The notes under the pieces: generated by a model
Database searches by the model: none
Told to the model about the DNA's origin: nothing
The model's input: only the letters and a program-made list of their open reading frames with translations
From: Christensenellaceae bacterium
Lineage (GTDB): Bacteria; Bacillota; Clostridia; Christensenellales; SZUA-584
DNA length: 6,446 bases
Assembly (NCBI GenBank): GCA_012719815.1
Contig: JAAXZP010000399.1
Coordinates: forward strand, 1 to 6,446
Direction of reading: 5' to 3'
Shown here: piece by piece, positions 1 to 4,847 of the stretch
How the letters are laid out: every line of letters starts with the position of its first letter
How positions within the stretch are numbered: position 1 is the stretch's first letter
Translations under genes and position numbers: made by a program

Positions 1-2
1 AC

Positions 3-542
3 CAGAAGGCGAGCATCATCGCGGTCAACCACCTGATTGAGAACGGTAACAGAGACATCGCCATTATTGTGGGAAGCCCCAACGAAACCACAGGCTATGA
101 GAGGCTGGAAGGCTATAAAAGAGCTCTCGAGCATCACAATATTCCGATCAACGAGAATCTTATCAAGTTCGGGAACTACAAAGAGGATACCGGCTATTCC
201 TGCATGAAAGAACTGCTTGAAAATAGAAGCAAGAATCCGTTTACCGGCGTTTATATCGGATCGGAAAAGATGACCTATGGCGCCATCAAGGCGATAAAAG
301 AATACAACCTGAGCATTCCTGAGGATATCGCATTGGTGGGTTTTGACGTACATGACAAATCGGGGCTTATCACGCCGGGGATCACCACCATCCGCCAGCC
401 CGAGAACGATATCGGCAGGATTGTGGCCGACCTCATTATCAAGAGGCTGAAAGAAAAGCAGAAGGAGGGTGAGCCGGCTTCAATAAAGCAGCGGATTATT
501 CTGGAGCCGATTCTGGAAATCAAAAAGAGCAGCATAAGATAG
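3..542 (+). CDS. LacI-family transcriptional regulator, C-terminal part (5' truncated by window edge)
   Basis: This is the sugar-binding and dimerisation half of a LacI/GalR-type repressor. The frame is open from base 3 with no start inside the window, so the N-terminal helix-turn-helix and about half of the usual 330-340 residues lie to the left; a GTG at 69 is internal. Visible family landmarks are an AVNHLIENGNRDIAII segment (the usual A..hLi..GHr.Ia.i block, with N in place of H), GYERLEGYKRAL, then GVYIGSEKMTYGAIKAIKE, IPEDIALVGFD and TPGITTIRQPENDIGRIVADLI. The last block is the classic LacI C-terminal 'P.lTTi.QP...iG..a...l' signature. It ends with TAG at 540-542. The family acts as a cytoplasmic dimer or tetramer whose DNA binding is switched by a sugar effector. 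It sits just upstream of a region rich in CAAACG-core sites and a rhamnose-type operon, so it is the likely local regulator. The effector cannot be read from the sequence. Confidence 0.93.
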   Translation, partial: QKASIIAVNHLIENGNRDIAIIVGSPNETTGYERLEGYKRALEHHNIPINENLIKFGNYKEDTGYSCMKELLENRSKNPFTGVYIGSEKMTYGAIKAIKEYNLSIPEDIALVGFDVHDKSGLITPGITTIRQPENDIGRIVADLIIKRLKEKQKEGEPASIKQRIILEPILEIKKSSIR

Positions 543-574
543 TGAAAATGATATCAATTCAAACGATTGGACAA

Positions 575-600
575 AAAACCCATAAAACAAAATGGGATTT
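575..600. terminator. Weak hairpin after the lacI-type gene, possible terminator
   Basis: AAAACCCAT (575-583) can pair with ATGGGATTT (592-600) across an 8-base loop, with one A/A mismatch. Read on the minus strand the stem is followed by six T, which is terminator-like. On the plus strand only TTTAG follows. The stem is short and no leftward gene is visible, so this is a weak call. It may serve the regulator gene ending at 542. Confidence 0.2.
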
Positions 601-606
601 AGTATT

Positions 607-641
607 AATTCAAGAAACCCAAAGGTTTAACCGTTTGAATT
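607..641 (+). terminator. Nested weak hairpin downstream of the regulator gene
   Basis: AATTCAA (607-613) pairs with TTGAATT (635-641), and inside it AAACC (615-619) pairs with GGTTT (624-628). CCTTTATTATT follows. The stem is A/T-rich and interrupted by an unequal internal loop, so termination efficiency would be low. One arm also carries a CGTTTG motif (632-637), so the symmetry could reflect operator half-sites instead. Confidence 0.2.
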
Positions 642-708
642 CCTTTATTATTAAATTACGGTTATTCTTAATTACGGTATTTACAAAGAACGTGAATCTA
701 TGGTATTA

Positions 709-723
709 TTGCAAACGACATCA
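709..723 (+). promoter_or_regulatory. cre-like operator (one mismatch)
   Basis: TTGCAAACGACATCA fits the CcpA cre consensus WTGNAANCGNWNNCW at every fixed position except one (C instead of W at 719). It faces the exact cre on the other strand at 723-737. Together they form an inverted pair, TGCAAACG (710-717) and CGTTTGCA (729-736), separated by 11 bases. CcpA or the local LacI-type repressor are both candidate binders. Confidence 0.5.
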
Positions 724-737
724 GAAAGCGTTTGCAT
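723..737 (-). promoter_or_regulatory. CcpA-type cre site (exact consensus match)
   Basis: On the minus strand this reads ATGCAAACGCTTTCT and satisfies every position of the cre consensus WTGNAANCGNWNNCW. CcpA is itself a LacI-family protein, so the site could also serve the regulator encoded at 3-542. It lies well upstream of the predicted promoter at 850-878, where it could support looping or control another start. Confidence 0.55.
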
Positions 738-743
738 AAAGAT

Positions 744-755
744 CTGGTATACCAG
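744..755. promoter_or_regulatory. Perfect palindrome CTGGTATACCAG, GntR/FadR-class operator-like
   Basis: A 12-base perfect palindrome stands alone in A/T-rich DNA just downstream of the paired cre-like sites. Its core TGGTATACCA resembles operators of the FCD/FadR subfamily of GntR regulators, for example the UxuR/ExuR sites of enterobacteria. No GntR gene is visible in the window, so the binder is an inference. Confidence 0.4.
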
Positions 756-849
756 TAGCATAATATTTTGATATATTTTGCCCCATTAAAGACATCAAAA
801 AACATAGAAACAAACTAATAAAACGAGTAATGAGAAACAACTCGGAATA

Positions 850-878
850 TTGAAAAAGTAACCGCTTGTATATATTTT
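850..878 (+). promoter_or_regulatory. Candidate sigma-A promoter for the sugar operon
   Basis: A TTGAAA -35 box at 850-855 is followed after 17 bases by TATTTT at 873-878; an overlapping TATATT at 871-876 gives a 15-base spacer. The predicted start near 884-886 falls directly against the cre at 887-901, a textbook position for repression. It lies upstream of the SD and ATG at 926-939. No other promoter was recognised before the deacetylase gene, so the whole cluster may be read from here. Confidence 0.45.
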
Positions 879-886
879 ATCCGTTA

Positions 887-901
887 TTGCAAACGATACC
901 A
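887..901 (+). promoter_or_regulatory. CcpA-type cre site at the predicted transcription start (exact match)
   Basis: TTGCAAACGATACCA matches every position of WTGNAANCGNWNNCW. The 13-base sequence TTATTGCAAACGA here (884-896) is repeated exactly at 706-718. Its location just downstream of the -10 box suggests carbon catabolite repression of the operon by CcpA, or direct repression by the LacI-type protein encoded upstream. Confidence 0.6.
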
Positions 902-936
902 TAATTATGGCAATCTTTCAAAAGCGAGGTGATTGA

Positions 937-1380
937 ATGCATGAGTCTGTGATGGAGAATGAGAGGAATATCGTGCCTCAAGACAGCCTCAGGAAGAAAC
1001 CAAAGTTTTCAGATTCGGCGTTACCACACACAATGAAAGCATGAATTCTTAAAGAACATGGTTACGCGTTAAGAGAAGTCGATGAGAGCATGCGCAGCGT
1101 TGAGCTGGCAGACAGCGAAGACGGCGTACAGAAATAGCTGGATGACGTGGATACCTTTATTGCTCAGAAGGTGGATGGCGTTATACTGAACGCGCTCAGG
1201 TTACAGCACGGCTGTTGGCAAGGCGGCGTCATTCCCGTTGAGGAGATGGTTTCCCAAACCTATTCCGGCAAATGCATCCCGTTCAGGGATTCGCGGTATA
1301 AACCGTCCATTGACACCTGCCCGAAACAGCCTGTTTTGGGCAGGTGCTCGCGTTTCATGAGCGACCCGTGCAAAGGGTGA
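937..1380 (+). pseudogene. Decayed gene, remnant resembling an RbsB-like sugar-binding protein
   Basis: An SD-like GAGGTGAT (926-933) precedes ATG 937, which opens a frame stopped by TGA at 1042, TAG at 1135 and TGA at 1378. Between the stops the frame remains protein-like: ILKEHGYALREVDESMRSVE, then after TAG, LDDVDTFIAQKVDGVILNAL (1138-1197). That last block resembles the 'qiedfIaqkVDgiIlnp' segment of periplasmic sugar-binding proteins of CUT2 ABC systems (RbsB type). A second frame gives KVFRFGVTTHNESMN (1002-1046), which looks like the first strand of such a domain, so a frameshift near 1045 is also likely. From about 1200 onward the translation no longer resembles the family. If functional it would have been an extracytoplasmic sugar receptor, but no signal peptide or lipobox is visible. 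The identity is tentative; the broken state is well supported. Confidence 0.5.
1314..1346 (+). repeat. 33-base near-perfect hairpin
   Basis: CACCTGCCC (1314-1322) pairs with GGGCAGGTG (1338-1346), and AAACA (1324-1328) pairs with TGTTT (1332-1336). They are joined by a G-T wobble and closed by a GCC loop, giving 15 paired positions. It lies inside the decayed gene. No T-run follows (CTCGCGTTTC), so it is not a standard intrinsic terminator. It could be a small palindromic repeat inserted in the gene, or a structure in the operon leader RNA. Confidence 0.6.
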
Positions 1381-1620
1381 AGCCAATGTTTCGTATTTTT
1401 GCGAGTTCTGCGTGAGATGCTCAGGCTTAACGAAGAGGACTTTGATATCGTCAGGAACGACTATTTTGACGTGAACCCGGTGGACAAGACGGGTACAAAG
1501 TCCTGCATGATACCGTGCCATGAGCTAAGAAGGGTGATACTCAACGAGCTGTATCCGGACCAGAAGGACGAAGAGCCGATTTATCTGGGCGTGGAAGCGC
1601 TGGGCTGGCTCTGGCTGTAA
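1381..1620 (+). pseudogene. Unrecognised C-terminal coding remnant upstream of the deacetylase gene
   Basis: In the same frame as the decayed gene before it, an open stretch of 79 codons runs from after TGA 1378-1380 to TAA 1618-1620. Its only early start candidate is TTG at 1399, with no SD. The translation is well mixed and protein-like, with LNEEDFDIVRNDYFDVNP, a CMIPCHELRRVIL segment (two Cys and one His in close order) and the ending YLGVEALGWLWL. I do not recognise the family. The lack of an initiation site and the shared frame suggest it is the tail of the same broken gene or of a second one fused by deletion. It ends 11 bases before the next ATG, and the SD of that gene lies immediately after its stop, so the ancestral gene was probably an operon member. 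Confidence 0.45.
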
Positions 1621-1631
1621 GAGGTGTGAAG

Positions 1632-2519
1632 ATGAAAGACAAGATACTTGTGTTGTTCGGCATCGACATGGAGACGGATGTCGGGAGCTTTACGCCGTTT
1701 TATGAAGGCGTAAAAAACGGCACGCCCATACTTTTGGAGATGTTCGACAAGAAAGGCATCAAGGGCACGTTCTATTTTACGGGAGACTGCGCGCGGCAGA
1801 ATCCAAAAACCGTTGAGCTCGTCAAAAAGAGCGGCAACGAGGTGGGCTGCCACTCGCTTTACCATGAGACAGTCGGCGACGAGCTTTTCCCCATTCCCGG
1901 GGAAAAGCCGCTGCTGGCCGAAGAAGTGCCTTTCCGGATCAGAAAAGCCACGGAATGGGTGCAGGAAGTGCTGGGGTATCAGCCGGTATCGTTCCGCAGC
2001 CCGCGGCTTTGGGGGTCTACGGCTGTTGTCAACGCGCTGGAAGAGCTGGGGTACAAAACCGACGCTTCATATCCGATGTATTTTTACAGGGAGCGCTTTG
2101 CGCCGTACCACCCGTCCAGAGAGGACTGGACAAAAGAAGGCGACATGCGCATTCTTGAGATTCCAAACTTTGCGGATATGGCGATGGAGAGCCGGGACCC
2201 GGGCCTTGAGCGCGACAGGGACCAGTGGCCTTTGTTCAGGACAAAGGGAACCAGGGCGCTGATGAAGCATATCCAGAACTTTTTGGGCTTTGTCGAGCAA
2301 AGGCAGCTGCCCAAAGTGCTCTGTTTCTACTTCCATCCGTGGGAGTTCATTCCCTGCAAAAAAACGTACCGGTACGGCGAAGCGGCAGTGACGCCCCAGC
2401 GCTTTATCACCAAGGGCTGCGGCGCAAAAGCGATCAAAGAGTTTGGCCTGCTCATCGATACGCTAAAAGATATGGGAGCGGAATTTGTCACGGCGGCAGA
2501 TCTGGCTGATTTATTTTAA
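1632..2519 (+). CDS. Polysaccharide deacetylase family protein (NodB fold), cytoplasmic
   Basis: A 295-residue enzyme of the carbohydrate esterase 4 / NodB-homology superfamily, which removes acyl groups from sugars or opens amide bonds with a metal-bound water. ATG 1632 is chosen over GTG 1626 because GAGGTG (1621-1626) is then a correctly spaced SD. The family motifs appear in order: GIDMETDVG (residues 10-18, catalytic/metal Asp region), KGTFYFTGD (44-52), CHSLYHE (73-79, with metal ligands H74 and H78), SFRSPR (120-125), DASYP (144-148) and FYFHPWEF (232-239, with H235). All core residues look intact. There is no signal peptide or membrane segment, so it should act inside the cell. Length and lack of export resemble the PuuE/HpPgdA-type branch (about 290-310 residues), whose members act on small amides or imides as well as sugars. 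It is first in the intact cluster, with the transporter gene directly after it. Substrate is unknown; an acylated sugar entering the rhamnose-type pathway is an inference. Confidence 0.88.
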   Translation: MKDKILVLFGIDMETDVGSFTPFYEGVKNGTPILLEMFDKKGIKGTFYFTGDCARQNPKTVELVKKSGNEVGCHSLYHETVGDELFPIPGEKPLLAEEVPFRIRKATEWVQEVLGYQPVSFRSPRLWGSTAVVNALEELGYKTDASYPMYFYRERFAPYHPSREDWTKEGDMRILEIPNFADMAMESRDPGLERDRDQWPLFRTKGTRALMKHIQNFLGFVEQRQLPKVLCFYFHPWEFIPCKKTYRYGEAAVTPQRFITKGCGAKAIKEFGLLIDTLKDMGAEFVTAADLADLF

Positions 2520-2545
2520 CCGGTTCAGACAGGCAAATATTATGC

Positions 2546-2575
2546 AAAGGAAGATGCTTTATCACGATTTCGGCT
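2546..2575 (+). other. Orphan SD and ATG of the transporter gene, out of frame (probable frameshift)
   Basis: AAAGGAAG (2546-2553) directly abuts ATG 2554, but that frame closes after seven codons at TAA 2575-2577. One frame over, the DNA from 2561 reads ITISANQKRLIILTSYLTIA and joins the transporter reading frame without a stop, giving a convincing cytoplasmic lead and first membrane helix. Removing one base between 2557 and 2563 would join this ATG to the transporter. Confidence 0.5.
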
Positions 2576-2620
2576 AATCAGAAAAGACTAATTATCCTCA
2601 CTTCTTATCTTACGATAGCG

Positions 2621-3766
2621 ATGCTGGGGATCTACATTTCCATGTATCAGTATACAGTTCTCAGCATATCGCAGCTGTTTTTGATCGATGCCGCGCTGAT
2701 GGGGCTGCTGATTGGGGTTCAGCATTTCGGCATGGCCGTACCGCCGCTGATTCTGGGCGTACTGTGCGCGAAGATAGGCAAGAAGAAAGTTGTGTTGCTG
2801 GCGTATCTGTTGCTTATTTTGGGCACGGCATTGGCCGGAATGATGAATGAGTATGTTTCGTTTATTGTGGCAGTCTTTGTGATCGGGTCGGGCTTTGCGG
2901 TGCTGGAAGCCACGCTTTCGGCTGTGCTGGCGGATGAATTTCCGGGAGAATCAACGCGGCATCTGAATTTTTCGCAGGTGGCGTTCAGCATCGGCGCGTT
3001 GACCGGCCCTGCTGTTGCCAAAGCGCTGATACAGGCCGGCGTTTACTTCAAGGATTTGTACTATTATTGCGCCGTTGTGTTTCTCGTGCTGGGCATTGGT
3101 TTTCTGTTCACCCGGCATCAGCATGACCGGACGGATATGCAGGCATCGTCCGGCAAGGAGCATTACAAAGCTTTCTTTAAAAACCGTGTGGTCGTATTTC
3201 TGGCGCTGAGCATTTTCCTGTACGTGGGCATTGAAAACACCTTTGCGAATTTCACGGACAGCTATTTTGAGCTGATGCTGGGATTCCCGGGACTCAGCGC
3301 GACAGCGCTGTCGCTGTTCTGGGGCGCGATGATACCTTCGCGCTTTCTGGCGGGAATTCTCAGGATCGACAGAAAGAAGATGTTCGTGGCGCTGACTGCT
3401 CTCATCTGTTTATCCGCGCTGCTGGCCATGCTCATACCCGAAACGACGGTTAAAGTCATCATGTTTACGGTATGCGGTTTTTGCTGCGGACCCATATGGC
3501 CGATGCTCATGGATACGGTGGCCCAGAAAAACGCAGGGGCTTCCGGCCCGTCGATGAACATCATGGCGACGTTTTCGTCGCTCGGGGGCGCGGTTCTGCC
3601 TTTTGCGGCAGGATATGCCGTGAATATCAGCAACCAGACGGCGGCCTATTACATCTGTGCGGTGATTGCCGTCGTGATGCTGTGGACTTTCGGCATGGCC
3701 GTGAAAAACGGCAGAATTAGTGCAAAAGCCGGCGGGAGTATAGATTCGGATAAAGCGGAGAGTTGA
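2621..3766 (+). CDS. MFS sugar transporter, fucose-permease (FHS) type; true N-terminus lies upstream
   Basis: A polytopic inner-membrane transporter of the major facilitator superfamily, 381 residues from ATG 2621. Hydrophobic stretches lie near residues 1-12 (the end of helix 1), 27-49, 57-75, 80-104, 118-139, 146-164, 189-208, 225-245, 254-271, 278-300, 312-335 and 342-361, giving a 12-helix layout. A basic loop between helices 2 and 3 (KIGKKK, 51-56) is the MFS motif A position. GSGFAVLEATLSAVLADEFP (89-108) followed by LNFSQVAFSIGALTGP (115-130) matches the fucose:H+ symporter pattern. ATG 2621 has no SD and cuts helix 1 in half; coding-like sequence continues upstream to about 2561 with no ATG, GTG or TTG in frame. 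The gene is therefore either frameshifted near 2557-2563, started at a non-standard codon, or affected by a sequencing error. Placed between the deacetylase gene and the aldolase gene, it is the likely importer of the operon's sugar. Exact sugar is not determinable. Confidence 0.85.
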   Translation: MLGIYISMYQYTVLSISQLFLIDAALMGLLIGVQHFGMAVPPLILGVLCAKIGKKKVVLLAYLLLILGTALAGMMNEYVSFIVAVFVIGSGFAVLEATLSAVLADEFPGESTRHLNFSQVAFSIGALTGPAVAKALIQAGVYFKDLYYYCAVVFLVLGIGFLFTRHQHDRTDMQASSGKEHYKAFFKNRVVVFLALSIFLYVGIENTFANFTDSYFELMLGFPGLSATALSLFWGAMIPSRFLAGILRIDRKKMFVALTALICLSALLAMLIPETTVKVIMFTVCGFCCGPIWPMLMDTVAQKNAGASGPSMNIMATFSSLGGAVLPFAAGYAVNISNQTAAYYICAVIAVVMLWTFGMAVKNGRISAKAGGSIDSDKAES

Positions 3767-3780
3767 CATGCACAGCCCGG

Positions 3781-3796
3781 AAGGAGTATAGATTTG
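3781..3796 (+). promoter_or_regulatory. Ribosome binding site deciding a TTG start
   Basis: AAGGAG (3781-3786) is spaced 7 bases from TTG 3794-3796. The next in-frame ATG at 3815 has no comparable SD, so the TTG start is preferred. The 12-base stretch GGAGTATAGATT here (3783-3794) also occurs at 3735-3746 inside the end of the transporter gene. Confidence 0.7.
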
Positions 3797-4834
3797 AAAA
3801 AGCAGAGGGCTCAAATGTACAGCGAAGGCAAGGAACAATTGGTGACAATATCGTCGTATGCCGGCGCAAGGAAGGATTATGTGCAGGGCGGCGGCGGCAA
3901 CACCAGCGTCAAGTTTGACGGCAGGCTGATGGCCATAAAGGCGAGCGGCTACACGCTCGCTGAAATCACCCATGACAAAGGGTATGTGACGGTCAATTAT
4001 CAAAAGATATTGGACTACTGCAATACGGTTGATGCCAGTGCGGACAGGGATTTTGAAAAGGAGAGCCTTGAAGTGAGCCTCGGCAGCGTCGAGCTGCTGG
4101 ATGGCATGGAGTACAAGCGGCCTTCGGTGGAAGTCGGTTTCCACGCGTTCCTCAAGAAATGCGTGATTCATACCCATGCGGTGTATGCCAACATTCTTTG
4201 CTGCAGCGAGGAAGGCCGCGATATCGCAAAAAAGGCGTTCAAAGACGCCGATGTCGGGTATGTGTTTATCCCGTATATCGACCCGGGCTTCCGCCTGACG
4301 CTTGCTGTCAAGGAAGCGGCGGATGCATACAGAGCGGAGCATGGCGGCGCGCCGGATCTGATATTCCTTGATAACCACGGCGTGATTGCGCACGGGGACA
4401 GCGCCGAAGAAGCCATTTCGGTACACGAGGCGGCATGCAACCGTATCAGAGACAGCCTTGGCCTCGATGCGTTCCCAATACCGGCGATCAGAAAAACGGC
4501 GGACGGCTTTGCCAGCGACACACCGTATCTGAAAGACTTTATGGAAAGGTACTGCGCCGATGAAGCGTATTTCAATGCGCTCAAGTTATATCCGGACCAG
4601 CTCGTGTACCTGGGCGGCAAAATGGGCAGCGCCATCCGCTTACAGGACGGCGAGGTTTTCTACGGAACAGGCGAAAAAGAGGCGCAGGTTATCGAGGAGA
4701 CGCTGCTCGGCGTAGCTTACGTGATTGACATGATTGCAAAAGCGGGCCTTACGTTGCGGCAGATGGACGACAGGGGCGCTGATTTCATCAACAACTGGGA
4801 GAGCGAAAAATACAGATCTCAGCTGATCAAATAG
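3794..4834 (+). CDS. Class II (zinc) sugar-phosphate aldolase, probable rhamnulose/fuculose-1-phosphate aldolase
   Basis: A 346-residue cytoplasmic protein of the class II aldolase/adducin family, which splits a ketose-1-phosphate into dihydroxyacetone phosphate and an aldehyde (L-lactaldehyde for rhamnulose or fuculose phosphate). Motifs follow E. coli FucA in order: GGGGNTS (32-38) for phosphate binding, KASGY (49-53), PSVE (110-113) with E113 at the position of catalytic Glu73, HTHAVY (126-131) giving the first two zinc ligands H126 and H128, NHG (194-196), and VHEAACNRI with H211 as the third ligand. All catalytic positions are present. It is longer than FucA (215) or RhaD (274). The length and GGGGNTS/KASG pattern recall the aldolase half of the RhaD/RhaE-type bifunctional aldolase-dehydrogenase (COG3347), here without any dehydrogenase domain. 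It starts with TTG after a strong AAGGAG, 27 bases after the transporter gene and 13 bases before rhaB, consistent with one operon. Pathway assignment rests mainly on the kinase neighbour. Confidence 0.85.
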   Translation: MKKQRAQMYSEGKEQLVTISSYAGARKDYVQGGGGNTSVKFDGRLMAIKASGYTLAEITHDKGYVTVNYQKILDYCNTVDASADRDFEKESLEVSLGSVELLDGMEYKRPSVEVGFHAFLKKCVIHTHAVYANILCCSEEGRDIAKKAFKDADVGYVFIPYIDPGFRLTLAVKEAADAYRAEHGGAPDLIFLDNHGVIAHGDSAEEAISVHEAACNRIRDSLGLDAFPIPAIRKTADGFASDTPYLKDFMERYCADEAYFNALKLYPDQLVYLGGKMGSAIRLQDGEVFYGTGEKEAQVIEETLLGVAYVIDMIAKAGLTLRQMDDRGADFINNWESEKYRSQLIK

Positions 4835-4847
4835 CGGAGGTGCACAA

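Larger units (their letters stand above)
543..936. promoter_or_regulatory. AT-rich regulatory intergenic region
   Basis: This gene-free stretch of nearly 400 bases is clearly richer in A/T than the flanking genes. It holds five copies of the core CAAACG: two forward copies at 712-717 and 890-895, one reverse copy at 729-734, and weaker relatives at 560-565 (forward) and 632-637 (reverse). It also holds a perfect 12-base palindrome, a candidate promoter, and a short direct repeat ATATTTTG (763-770 and 773-780). A 65-codon open frame at 542-739 has no SD and an unstructured composition, and is not credible as a gene. The region most likely controls the operon to its right. Confidence 0.7.

Noticed and set aside
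542..739. 65-codon open frame beginning with GTG right at the regulator's stop codon
   Set aside because: No SD, A/T-driven amino-acid content without domain features, and it covers hairpins and cre-like sites. It is better explained as regulatory DNA.
1042..1380. Selenocysteine or stop-codon recoding of the in-frame TGA codons at 1042 and 1378
   Set aside because: A TAG also interrupts the same frame at 1135, the residues around the stops match no known selenoprotein motif, and a second frame carries part of the likely domain, so decay is simpler.
1442..1467. TTGATA and TATTTT as a promoter directly before the deacetylase gene
   Set aside because: Spacing is only 14 bases and both boxes lie in protein-like coding sequence.
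1201..1521. 106-codon open frame on the minus strand across the decayed gene
   Set aside because: No SD, no recognisable motif, and the opposite strand carries protein-like remnants (LDDVDTFIAQKVDG and LNEEDFDIVRNDYF blocks). It is a shadow frame.
3410..4426. 338-codon open frame on the minus strand spanning the transporter/aldolase junction
   Set aside because: It is rich in His, Arg and Ala as expected from the complement of G/C-rich codons and overlaps two genes with clear family motifs.
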